A DNA stretch of 64,000 bases from Bog-756 sp963756515 (GCA_963756515.1 CAVWNV010000011.1:124001-188000); one strand, 5' to 3'. Shown: positions 38,782-46,724, numbered from the stretch's first letter. Notes: generated by a model not told the origin, from the sequence alone. Program-made: numbers and translations.

Positions 38782-39193
38782 GCTGGCCGGACACCGACTG
38801 AATAACCGAACGCGGGACGGGAGTACGGAATCCAGGGATCGTCGCCCACTGACCTCAGCCGCATCGAAGCTGAGGCCCTAATGGTGGGGATCGACGACCT
38901 CAACACGCACCGGCTGCGGAATTCTGCCCATGTTGGACCTCAGCCACCTTCTGGCTATGCCCCTTTCGCCCCCCGGTCGACCGCCGATGCGGTCGGTCCG
39001 CTCGAGTAGTCAAGGACCGACGTTCGTGAGTTACCGCCCCGGCCACGCGTTTCGGCCTCAAGGTAGTTGCGAGATTGGTCGGTGGGGCCGGTGGCTGTTG
39101 TAGGGCCTTGACACACTCGTGGATTATGGATGGCACCCACAAGGTCCTCGCACGAATCGGCGCGAAGGTAGTCTCCGTAATCGAGCCCGATCG
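38782..39193. other. Non-coding stretch with a peptide-like remnant
   Basis: No complete gene. A frame at 38833-39009 reads LSRIEAEALMVGIDDLNTHR and has no start codon before that block. Related fragments occur at 40820-40892 and 43379-43440, each placed near an excisionase copy or an attachment-like site, so this is a remnant of a repeated element gene. Confidence 0.45.
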
Positions 39194-40000
39194 TCAGCGG
39201 CCGAACATGGCGATGTGCTTCATGAGCGGTCGCTGCCTCCGCATCCAGTACTCTTCGATCTCCGACCTCGTCGCTGGTAACTCCGGATCATCGGCGACGT
39301 CTCCAAAGTAGCCGAGTGACTTCACGATGGAGTTGACGTACTGGTCGGGTTGAGAGGGTGAATACCGCTCGATCGATAGAGCCAGGCCTGTCTCCGCAAA
39401 GAGTGAGCATCTCATCTCAACGGACATGACGTCGAAGTAGTCCCGCAGCTCTCCTCGGTCGATGATGACCTTGAGCTTCATCGCCATGATGTCCTCGACA
39501 CTGGCGACCCTCATCCCTCCGATGGTCGTGGTTGGTGCAACCATTGCCTGGGTGGAAGCGTCCAACACCTGTACCCTCGTGCTGTCGAGCACGCAAATGA
39601 TCGTAAGATCGTCCTGCTGGCTGGCCAGCGCATCTCCGGCTCCTTCAATCCTCATCCAGAGGGATCGAAGGTCTTCTTGGCGCTCTAGAAAGATATCGAG
39701 GTCGCGGCTCACCCGGTGGAGCAGATGGACAGTCAGCGCGGTGCCGCCAGCAAGGTAGGCGCTGGGAGGGAGAAGGGGGGCGATCTTCCGCCACGCATCA
39801 CCGGTGGCAGGAGGCAGCATGGCCAGAAGGTCGTCCTGCAGACCGGGGTCGGCTAAGTCCGTCTCGGACTCGGGCTTGTCGGAGAATGGGCCGGCCGTTG
39901 GCGAATCGGCCCCCTCCCGACGGACAGGTCCCTTCTTCAACTGGTATCGCTGTCCGCCAAGTCGCGGCTCGACATGGCCCGAGCCAGGTTCCTCAGCCAT
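39194..40000 (-). CDS. AbiEii/AbiGii-family nucleotidyltransferase toxin
   Basis: About 268 residues. AYLAGGTALTVHLLHRVSRD followed by LDIFLE is the GG...DxD nucleotidyltransferase signature of AbiEii toxins (MenT type), and ASVEDIMAMKLKVIIDRGEL with RDYFDV is the conserved second motif. Such toxins block growth, in studied relatives by adding nucleotides to tRNA acceptor ends, and can act in phage defence. The start at 40000 overlaps the preceding antitoxin-like gene by 64 bp; the frame is open to 40078. The pair lies beside the integrase as cargo of an integrative element. Confidence 0.83.
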   Translation of the reverse strand: MAEEPGSGHVEPRLGGQRYQLKKGPVRREGADSPTAGPFSDKPESETDLADPGLQDDLLAMLPPATGDAWRKIAPLLPPSAYLAGGTALTVHLLHRVSRDLDIFLERQEDLRSLWMRIEGAGDALASQQDDLTIICVLDSTRVQVLDASTQAMVAPTTTIGGMRVASVEDIMAMKLKVIIDRGELRDYFDVMSVEMRCSLFAETGLALSIERYSPSQPDQYVNSIVKSLGYFGDVADDPELPATRSEIEEYWMRRQRPLMKHIAMFGR

Positions 40001-40692
40001 GCTCGGTCGCGAGCTGAGACGTGCCGGAGCTTGGCCGTGTTGGCGATCGAGCTGGCAGGCAAATGGAGCGCAGCCCAAGCGACAGCCTGCGGATTTTCAC
40101 TCAGCAGCATCCGAGATGCGATGAAGTCTGCGTGCTCGGAGATGGGCAGCTTCGATGGAGTGGCGTTCCAGAACAGGTGCCAGAACCTTCGAGGGACCAG
40201 TTTCGGTTCAGTGCTCTTCGTCTGCTCCGGCAAGTAGGTCGACCGAATATCGTCAAATGCAGTACGCCACCCGTCGCTCGTCCGGTTCGCCTCATAGACC
40301 GTTCCCCGCGTGACCCGTCCGCTGTCCACCACGGGCTTGGTCGACTCTCTGACCAATCCGCTGGCGACTAACGCAGGCAGAGCCTTTGCCGCTGTCGTCG
40401 CACTAACACAAGCCGCCGATGCTGCGGCTCGGGCTGAACGAAAACCAAATGGGCTCAGATTGAGGGCTGACAGAATGAACATCTCCTCCCGACTGAACTC
40501 GCCATTTACCGGGGCGGCTCCGAGACGCTCTTGGAGCCGGGTCAGTTGTTCGAAATTGAGCACCTGCGCCCGTCGATGTCGGCCCGTCGTAGCAGTCCGC
40601 CTCGGGGCAATCCGCAGGTTCTCGATGGCGCGAGTGACCCTCGGCACCGTCGTGCCCAACGACTCTGCCGCCTCCGAGATTGTTATGTCCAT
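39937..40692 (-). CDS. HTH antitoxin-like protein paired with AbiEii
   Basis: 251 residues. The N-terminus (MDITISEAAESLGTTVPRVT) is a helix-turn-helix, and a second winged-helix-like part follows (MFILSALNLSPFGFRSARAA, ATTAAKALPALVASGLVR). The position and size fit AbiEi-type antitoxins that repress the operon and neutralise AbiEii, though the sequence is not a textbook AbiEi. Translation starts at ATG 40692. A perfect TATAAT ends 6 nt before it, so transcription probably begins at or very near the A of the start codon and the message is leaderless. Confidence 0.7.
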   Translation of the reverse strand: MDITISEAAESLGTTVPRVTRAIENLRIAPRRTATTGRHRRAQVLNFEQLTRLQERLGAAPVNGEFSREEMFILSALNLSPFGFRSARAAASAACVSATTAAKALPALVASGLVRESTKPVVDSGRVTRGTVYEANRTSDGWRTAFDDIRSTYLPEQTKSTEPKLVPRRFWHLFWNATPSKLPISEHADFIASRMLLSENPQAVAWAALHLPASSIANTAKLRHVSARDRAWLRNLARAMSSRDLADSDTS

Positions 40693-40698
40693 ATCGTT

Positions 40699-40704
40699 AT
40701 TATA
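40699..40704 (-). promoter_or_regulatory. -10 hexamer of a leaderless AbiE operon
   Basis: TATAAT on the minus strand, 6 nt before the ATG. No convincing -35 hexamer is present. Confidence 0.6.
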
Positions 40705-40763
40705 GCTGATTCTCTGTGTTCGCCCCGTGTGGACCTTCTGTCCGGTCCGGCTACCGCAACCGT

Positions 40764-40820
40764 TCAGTAGGGCCCGATCCGCTGGTCCGGGTTCGTATCA
40801 GATCAGATGGTGACCGTCAG
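40764..40820 (-). repeat. Displaced copy of the DUF2510 gene 3' end (candidate attachment site)
   Basis: About 57 bp match the last codons of the gene at 44908-45492, including the C-terminal TNPDQRIGPY and its stop codon. A 20-bp block (40771-40790) is identical to 44915-44934; the rest differs by several substitutions and one inserted base. Partial duplication of a gene's 3' end is what site-specific integration leaves behind. Confidence 0.6.
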
Positions 40821-40892
40821 TGCATCGGAGCTGAAGCCCTGATGGTGCAGATCGAGGACCTCAGCCCTCATCGGGCTGAGGCCGTTCAAATG
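40820..40892 (+). other. Peptide-like remnant with a hairpin
   Basis: Translates to GAEALMVQIEDLSPHRAEAV and then a stop, closely similar to the fragment at 38863. The DNA within it also forms a stem CCTCAGCCC / CGGGCTGAGG with a short loop. No start codon or domain is seen. Confidence 0.4.
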
Positions 40893-41040
40893 TGAACCGG
40901 ATGGGAAACTTGCCGACGCGACACCACGAACTCCTGACGTAGTACGAGCAGCTGGAGATCCTTCGAGCGAGACGACCTGCCGCGCGAAGATCAACAAACG
41001 AAGCGCCCGTCGGAGCGAAAGCGGGCTGAGGCGGACGCAG

Positions 41041-41440
41041 ACGCGCCAGTCAGACGGCGGGAAAGACTGGCGCACCGTACGGAGCAGGGTACCGAGGCTC
41101 GACCTGCCAATGGCATCTCAGACGCGTCAGTCCCCGGGTAGAAATGAGGACTGACGCAACCCACCAAACAGGGATCGAGATGTAGAGGTCTCGCTCTGCC
41201 CGCCTGAGTGCTGTGATGCAGCCACCCTAGGCGCGCAGCGAGGGTACGCACCCGCGCCAGTCCTGAGTAGAGAAGGACTGGCGCACGCCGCCGAACAGGG
41301 AGCGAGAGTTTGGGATCCGCTCTACCTGCCTGTAGGGCTGACTTTAGACGCGCCAGCCAGACGGGTGGAAAGGCTGGCGCACCCCACGAAGCAGAGAGCG
41401 GAGATGGGAACACTTGCTCGACTGCCTGCTAGTTGAGCAA
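41041..41440. repeat. Array of four structured repeats with compensatory base changes
   Basis: Four imperfect units of about 80-125 bp. Each has a first stem: 41043-41051 with 41065-41073; 41124-41133 with 41148-41157; 41254-41263 with 41275-41284; 41350-41358 with 41372-41380. The arms read GCGCCAGTC, GCGTCAGTCC, GCGCCAGTCC and GCGCCAGCC, and the partner arm changes to match each time. Before the second arm a GAAA-like run is kept. After the stem comes ACGAA.CAGGGAGCGAGA and a second, weaker stem with outer pairs CAGG/CCTG. Conservation of pairing rather than sequence points to a structured RNA or a single-stranded DNA fold. The transcribed strand is not known. It directly follows the stop of the 62-residue minus-strand gene. 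Confidence 0.7.
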
Positions 41441-41441
41441 T

Positions 41442-41630
41442 CTAGACGGAGGTGGCGAGCGGTGGCGAGCCGATCCGGGGGGCCAGCAGCTTCTTCTCCG
41501 TCGCACACAGGTCTCGGTAGTGGCGTTCCTCGGAGGGAATCAGCCCGGTCTTTGAGCGCAGTTTCCCGAGATTGTCCAGTTCGTCTCGGACTACGGCGAT
41601 TTGTGCGTCTCGGATCAGGTCCTTGAACAT
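41442..41630 (-). CDS. Small leaderless protein of unknown function
   Basis: 62 residues, MFKDLIRDAQIAVVRDELDN at the start, mostly helical and charged, with GLIPSEERHYRDLCATEKKL later. No family recognised. A TATTAT hexamer ends 7 nt before the ATG, the same geometry as the toxin-antitoxin operons in this window, which supports expression. Its stop lies two bases from the structured repeat array, so the repeats would form the 3' part of its transcript. Confidence 0.5.
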   Translation of the reverse strand: MFKDLIRDAQIAVVRDELDNLGKLRSKTGLIPSEERHYRDLCATEKKLLAPRIGSPPLATSV

Positions 41631-41745
41631 ACGAGTAATAATACCAGCAATATATTTCTAAGGCTGTAGCGGATGAGAACAGCCCGAGACGGGGCGTAGC
41701 CTCGCCATGCCGCTCCTTCTGGGCGACGGAGCGAGAGGAGTGCGC

Positions 41746-41903
41746 ATGACCACTGAGGCGGAGATGAGAAGCGTGAGGCGGGAGTTGGGCAACCTGGCCG
41801 AGCGGTCCAGGAACTCGCCGACGTGCTGAAGGACCTTTCCGACAGAGTGGACGTTTTGCGCGCCGAGGAAACTGCTCGCTCGATCGCTCTCCGCAACCGC
41901 TAG
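41746..41903 (+). pseudogene. Small coiled-coil protein gene with a one-base frameshift
   Basis: A strong ribosome-binding site (GAGAGGAG) precedes ATG 41746. The frame reads MTTEAEMRSVRRELGNLAER and then goes out of frame. Adding one base after GAG CGG continues as VQELADVLKDLSDRVDVLRA and ends at a TAG at 41901, giving about 52 heptad-like residues. Function unknown. Confidence 0.55.
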
Positions 41904-42070
41904 TTCGCAGGGCGCTCGGACATCTGGGGCCATTCCCCATAAAACTCCAGGTTATGGGTAGGTATGTCGAGTTACACATCGCCGATATCCCGGACCCGCG
42001 CATACAAATCGGCTGTATCCTGACCACGCCCGCGTCATAGCGCCAGGGCCCCCATCAAGGAGAGAGCGCA

Positions 42071-42370
42071 ATGAACCCCAAGGACCAGGCGCGCGAATGG
42101 CTAGACAACCGGTGTGGTAGAGAGGTGCACGTCGAGACCCACTTGGTTAATGGGTCCGAGGTTCCCCAAGTTCACGAGGGCCGCCTAACGAAGTCGGAAG
42201 ATCCTGCTGCTCCACGAGAGTTGTTCGAGGTGGGGCTGGTTTCGTACAACCTGGCTGACCTTCCTGACGACATCGCTGTTCAAGTCGCAACAGAACCTGC
42301 TGAAAAGCTTGAAATGACCTTTGGCGACGGTGCGTCCCTCCTAATCACGGTCGTGGTCACGGCTGCTTAG
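42071..42370 (+). CDS. Hypothetical 99-residue protein
   Basis: Starts MNPKDQAREWLDNRCGREVH behind a clear AAGGAGAG ribosome-binding site. It is acidic and beta-rich (GRLTKSEDPAAPRELFEVGL, MTFGDGASLLITVVVTAA), without cysteine clusters, membrane segments or a recognised domain. It lies alone inside the integrated segment, between the coiled-coil remnant and the integrase pseudogene. Confidence 0.65.
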   Translation: MNPKDQAREWLDNRCGREVHVETHLVNGSEVPQVHEGRLTKSEDPAAPRELFEVGLVSYNLADLPDDIAVQVATEPAEKLEMTFGDGASLLITVVVTAA

Positions 42371-42545
42371 CGGCTGAAGCCTGCCCCACTGATGCAGCGG
42401 TAGGGAATAGGGGACCACACTCGTCCCCCGATACCGACCGCCCGCCGCTGAAGAATCAGAGCGGAACGCCCATTCTGCTTCCAGTTTGGGCGTCGGGCCC
42501 TCCTCACTGAGGACAGGTGCGTCTGCGCCAAGTTCCACATCGCAA

Positions 42546-43238
42546 TCAGATTGAATCGCCGGTCAAGGTTCGATGTGGTGCTATCGCCGCCTCAAGCAGA
42601 GTGGCCGCTTCACGATCCCTCTCTGGCAGAGCGTGGGCATAGCGGTTGAGCGTCATGGTCGCATTGGCGTGGCCATGTCGATTAGACACTGTCCGCACAT
42701 CCACGCCAGCGGCGATCAACGTAGTCACCGAAAAGTGGCGGAGGTCGTGGAATCGGTACGGCCAACGCTCTGCTGGTCCAAGGTCTTTTCGCTTGGCCAT
42801 CGGGAACGTCTGACGGGGGTTTTCCAGAGCCGGCCGGTCCATCTCATCACAGACCTTCCTGAATCGGTGCGTCAAAGTGTCCGGATTAGCTGAAACTGCT
42901 CCATCCACCTGATAGCTCAAGACGTAAGGATCCGGAACGATTTGCGACCGGGCCCGCTCGGAAACCTCGATCATGAAAGCCCACCGCTTCTTGAGGACGC
43001 CCACCGCCATCTGATCGGGAGCCACGTCTCTGGAAGCGTGCGTCTTGGTTGGTCCGGCATGGTGCTTCCCTCGCGCCACTTAGAGCGACCGGGCTATCTT
43101 GACCTTGCTGTTGACCAGATCGATGTCACTCCATCTGAGAGCCACTAACTCACCTCGACGGGCTCCGGTGAGTGCCGCAAGTGCCACCGCCGTGCCGAGC
43201 ACCGGATCTCTGTTCTCGGCAGCCTCGATCAGGGTAAC
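42546..43238 (-). pseudogene. Integrase pseudogene (C-terminal half, internal stop)
   Basis: Closely related to the integrase at 37165: TLIEAAENRDPVLGTAVALA, TGARRGELVAL, HDLRH, NRHGHAN and NRYAHAL are all kept. A TAA replaces a sense codon at 43080-43082, where the intact relative reads SLTVAHGEHH. The N-terminal half is missing. At about 43238 the sequence switches directly into the 3' half of an excisionase gene in the same relative order as the intact int-xis pair, so an internal deletion of roughly 0.85 kb removed both 5' halves and the promoter. Confidence 0.85.
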
Positions 43239-43340
43239 TGGCCGTTGGGCGAATCTGGAAGCGAGAAGACATCGTTTTTTGGGCCAAGAGTCACCCTCGA
43301 AAGCGGGGGTGTCCTCCTCGAGAGAGGCTGGGCCAGACAC
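43238..43340 (+). pseudogene. Excisionase remnant fused to the integrase pseudogene
   Basis: About 100 bp match the end of the excisionase at 38578 (WKREDI, WAKSHPRKRG), without the helix-turn-helix. It starts at the deletion joint with the integrase pseudogene. CTGG occurs at the joint and at both corresponding places in the intact pair, a possible microhomology. Confidence 0.7.
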
Positions 43341-43651
43341 CCACTGCCTAACCGGACTCAGGACCGGAGTGCTCGGTGACCGCATCGAGGCTGAGATTGA
43401 TCACTCCGTTGGCTCACTGCGCCCTACCGCGGGACGTTGAATACGACCAATTTGAACCGTGCGTAGTCATGTCTCCTCCAACTGAGGCTCAGGAACCCAG
43501 ATCCATGATGCCGTGTGAAGAAATATTGGTCGGGGGGCCATTTGCCCAGGTCAGAGGGCTGACCGAGTCCACCACTTCTGACTCCAGTAGTGAAACGGTG
43601 GAATGAACCGATCGAACCTTCGAATCGGCCACGATGAAAGGCAGGGTACTC

Positions 43652-44593
43652 ATGGCCATAAAACCAGAGCCGGCGGACGGCGACGAAGAAGAGGCAGCGG
43701 GGCTCACGCCGTCTCCCGAAGCGATGCCGGCGGACGCCCCGCCGGCAAAACGACGTGGAGGCGGTCCGAAGACTCCCGAAGGTAAGAAGCGCTCGTCTTC
43801 AAATGCCATCAAGCACGGAGTCTTCTCCAAGAGCCCGGTCATCGGCGACGAATCGGACGAAGACTGGCTCGAACACTTGGCGGGAATGAGGGAGTCACTG
43901 AAGCCACAGGGACGCAACGAGGAACTCATCGTTTACCAGTTGGCACTCAATCTCTGGCAGCGGCTCCGCGAGGATCGCTGGGAGACGGAGACGCTCCAGC
44001 GGCAAGTGGAAGACGTCAACCGCATCACCCGCAAGCGGTTCGATCCCGAGATGATGGACCTGCCCGAGGATGAGGCTGCCTGGTGGTCACACAGCACCGA
44101 CGACGCTTGGGAAGCGGTGGACCTCCTCCGGGCTGGCGATCCGGACGCCGCACTTCCGCTCGAGGCGCTCGAGTCGTTCCGCTTTGCACTCGAAAGCGGC
44201 ACTGACATCGAGCTGCCGCTACGGAAGCTCCGCACTTCTGAGAGCGAGACACTTGATCTCAATGCCGTCACAGCAGGTCAAGTCCTGGCGGTCATCGACG
44301 AGACGGCCAAGACCTTAGGTGTCTCGCAGTTCGACCTTCTCGACGCCGTCGCCCAAGAAATCAACAGGGCAATAATGAACCAGGCGATGCGGGATGAAGA
44401 TGACGTCCGGCGCAAGAACATCCAGCGCACTGATGCCCTGGTCCTCAGCGACAACGATTCTGCCCGTCACGACAAGCGAGTGAATCAGCTGGACAAGGAG
44501 TATGACCGCTCACTCAAGCGGCTCGAGCTGTCCCAGCGGGCCCGTGGCGATGACCTTCCGCCTCCCATCCGACTGCACCATTCGGAGGAATGA
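43652..44593 (+). CDS. Hypothetical element protein with KTPEGK...NAIKHG motif
   Basis: About 313 residues from MAIKPEPADG; an in-frame ATG is also at 43634. The N-terminal third is acidic and low in complexity, then GPKTPEGKKRSSSNAIKHGV, a basic motif seen in many uncharacterised phage- and element-associated proteins. The rest is helical and highly charged (IVYQLALNLWQRLREDRWE, VNQLDKEYDRSLKRLELSQR), suggesting coiled coils. It lies just before the right attachment-like site. A DNA-binding or packaging-related role is possible but unproven. Confidence 0.75.
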   Translation: MAIKPEPADGDEEEAAGLTPSPEAMPADAPPAKRRGGGPKTPEGKKRSSSNAIKHGVFSKSPVIGDESDEDWLEHLAGMRESLKPQGRNEELIVYQLALNLWQRLREDRWETETLQRQVEDVNRITRKRFDPEMMDLPEDEAAWWSHSTDDAWEAVDLLRAGDPDAALPLEALESFRFALESGTDIELPLRKLRTSESETLDLNAVTAGQVLAVIDETAKTLGVSQFDLLDAVAQEINRAIMNQAMRDEDDVRRKNIQRTDALVLSDNDSARHDKRVNQLDKEYDRSLKRLELSQRARGDDLPPPIRLHHSEE

Positions 44594-44907
44594 TATGAAA
44601 TAACATGAAATAATCTGTACCGAGGCGATTTCCTCCAAACGAACTCAAGAAGTACCAGGTCACAGACTTGTGAGTTGAGAGGTCGACAAGAGGACGTTCG
44701 CTAGGACATTCGTTAGGACGGCCGGGAACCGGCGCCTCCATGCATGCCGTCTGAACACAGCAAATGGCTGCACGCTGGACCTGAGTTCGGGCTGGCATCA
44801 GCATCGACCGCATCGGCCTTGGCTCCGTGACGGCGACCTCATGACCAGCACTTTTGTCCGCCACGAGAAGCACCCGGCTTCCTGGCTGCTTCGTCTCTAC
44901 GACCAGC
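44594..44907. other. Intergenic, right edge of the integrated segment
   Basis: About 310 bp without a gene. The AT-rich start (ATGAAATAACATGAAATAA) contains a short direct repeat. The stretch leads up to the 3' end of the DUF2510 gene, where the integrated segment ends. Confidence 0.4.
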
Positions 44908-45492
44908 TCAGTACGGCCCGATCCGCTGGTCCGGATTGGTATCGATCAGGTGATGACCGTCGGTTGATACCTGCGACGTCCACTCCCTTCCGTCCCACCA
45001 GCGGTAGTGGAATCGTCCGCTGGGATCGGGATGCCAGGCCGGTGGGGAAAGCGGGTCGCCGGTAGGGGCCCCACCCTCTGACCCGACACTGCCGTGCTCG
45101 GGACCACTCTCCGACTCCACCGGATCCTCATCGTTCGATTCGGGCTGGAAGTTGGCTGGGCGCGGGTAGGCGGGGAACTGTTCCGCCGCCGTCAGCTGGC
45201 GGTTGGCGTGCGCCCGCACCTCCATCGACGCCGGTGTGGCCGGTCCCCCGTGGTCCATCACCGGAGGGTTCCGCTGGGCCTGGCGAACACCGACCGAGTG
45301 GGCGATCAGGTACAGGACCAGGCCGACCAGCAGGGACAGGAACCAGAACAGGGCCCACACCGCCGACGGGAGCCCCCACGGCGTCCGGCCCAGCATCTTC
45401 CGGTCGTTCTCCGACAGGCGGTACCCCATGAAGGCCCACAGCACCGACAACGCTCCGTAGATGATCCACTGGCTGCCGGTGAGATGAAACAC
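44908..45492 (-). CDS. Membrane protein with C-terminal DUF2510 domain
   Basis: 194 residues. Two N-terminal helices (WIIYGALSVLWAFMGYRL and VWALFWFLSLLVGLVLYLI) are followed by a long acidic, Ser/Pro-rich linker. The C-terminal DUF2510 domain AWHPDPSGRFHYRWWDGREW has the conserved Trp/Pro pattern. DUF2510 is common in actinobacterial membrane proteins and of unknown function. Its last 20 codons are duplicated at 40764, marking it as the likely integration target; the current tail keeps the reading frame intact. Confidence 0.85.
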   Translation of the reverse strand: MFHLTGSQWIIYGALSVLWAFMGYRLSENDRKMLGRTPWGLPSAVWALFWFLSLLVGLVLYLIAHSVGVRQAQRNPPVMDHGGPATPASMEVRAHANRQLTAAEQFPAYPRPANFQPESNDEDPVESESGPEHGSVGSEGGAPTGDPLSPPAWHPDPSGRFHYRWWDGREWTSQVSTDGHHLIDTNPDQRIGPY

Positions 45493-45566
45493 GCCGTCCA
45501 GACTACGCCCGTTGGTGAGGCCGGGTGGTCAGACGCCGATCAGGCGCCGGCCGGGTGCGTAGCCGC

Positions 45567-46724
45567 TCAGAACCCCAGGCTGCGGGACCGGTTGCTCTTC
45601 GCCCGGTAGGCCGCCTGCAGGTCACCCACCGAGTACTGGCCCGGCGACTGGTCGGTCACCGCATACCAGTACAGGGCGGCGTTGAAGGCGGCCGAGGCCA
45701 CTGTCAGCACCAACAGGATGGCCACCAGCCCGATGATCCCGACGGCGGCACCCAGCGGGGCGAACACCGCTCCCAGCAGGACGGCCACCACGATGTCGAC
45801 CAGGATGGCTACGAACCCGATGATCCCGAGGGCTCCGTTGCCCACGATGTTCTCGCCCCACCGGCTCTTGCACAGATGCACCGACCGCTTGATGGCGGAC
45901 ACCGCCCCCATGTCCTCGAACAGGATCACCGGCACGACGAAGAAGCTGGCCAGCATCCAGCCGGCCCGGAGCAACGCTCCCACCAGCAGGCCGATGATCC
46001 CCCGGTTGCCGATGTTGCGGAGGATGCTGATCACCACGTAGTTGATGAAGGCCCAGGCCAACAGCTGGGGGCTCTTGGTCAGCGCCGCCCGGGCCGCCTG
46101 CGCATTGGACACGCCCTGGCCGTGGAAGCGGGCCATCACCCTGGAGATGATGGTGGCGTGCGAGAGCACCGACACGAACATGGTCAGGACGCCGGCCACC
46201 ACCACGATGAGCCACTGGCCGGCCGAGAAGTGGACAGACTGTCCGTCCGCGCTGTTCGAGTGCAGCGTCGGGTACAGGGCCACGAAAGCCACGCCGAGGA
46301 TGACCAGCTGGATCAGGAACGCCACCACCGGCACCATCATCAGGCCGGGCTCGTCCCGGGCCATGGTGAACCCGATGCCCACCAGCCGCAGGCCCCGGCT
46401 GAACCGTCCCCCGGACGGGGTGGGGACGATCGGCTGCCATCCCTGGGGATAGCGGGGACCCGAGCCCGGGCCAGCGGTGGTCGTCGGCTCCCAAGGCGGG
46501 ATCGGGCCGCCATAAGCGCTCTGGGCCGGATAGGCCGTCACCGGCGGCGCTTCCATCGGGGCGGCCACAGCCGGTGCCCAACTGGCCAGGGCGTCCTCCG
46601 GTTGGACGTGGGGCTGGGCGCCGAACGAGCTCGGGATGGGGGCGGCATCGGGATGGAGCTCCGGTGCGTACCACTTGCCGTCCGAGGCCATCCACCACCC
46701 CGGGCCCTGCGACGTGTCGCTCAT
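45567..46724 (-). CDS. DUF6159-like integral membrane protein
   Basis: 385 residues. The N-terminus GPGWWMASDGKWYAPELHPD resembles a shortened DUF2510 motif. A Pro-rich linker follows, then six hydrophobic segments (VVAFLIQLVILGVAFVALYP, WLIVVVAGVLTMFVSVLS, LGIIGFVAILVDIVVAVLLG and others) with IKRSVHLCKSRWGENIVGN between them. This arrangement fits the DUF6159 family of uncharacterised actinobacterial proteins. It is 74 bp upstream of the DUF2510 gene on the same strand. Confidence 0.8.
   Translation of the reverse strand: MSDTSQGPGWWMASDGKWYAPELHPDAAPIPSSFGAQPHVQPEDALASWAPAVAAPMEAPPVTAYPAQSAYGGPIPPWEPTTTAGPGSGPRYPQGWQPIVPTPSGGRFSRGLRLVGIGFTMARDEPGLMMVPVVAFLIQLVILGVAFVALYPTLHSNSADGQSVHFSAGQWLIVVVAGVLTMFVSVLSHATIISRVMARFHGQGVSNAQAARAALTKSPQLLAWAFINYVVISILRNIGNRGIIGLLVGALLRAGWMLASFFVVPVILFEDMGAVSAIKRSVHLCKSRWGENIVGNGALGIIGFVAILVDIVVAVLLGAVFAPLGAAVGIIGLVAILLVLTVASAAFNAALYWYAVTDQSPGQYSVGDLQAAYRAKSNRSRSLGF

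Noticed and set aside
40991..41413. A 140-codon minus-strand frame through the structured repeats
   Set aside because: The translation is low in complexity and follows the repeats. Paired changes preserve the stem rather than the protein sequence.
41041..41440. Integron attC array
   Set aside because: No RYYYAAC/GTTRRRY core sites are seen, there are no cassette genes between units, and no integron integrase is nearby.
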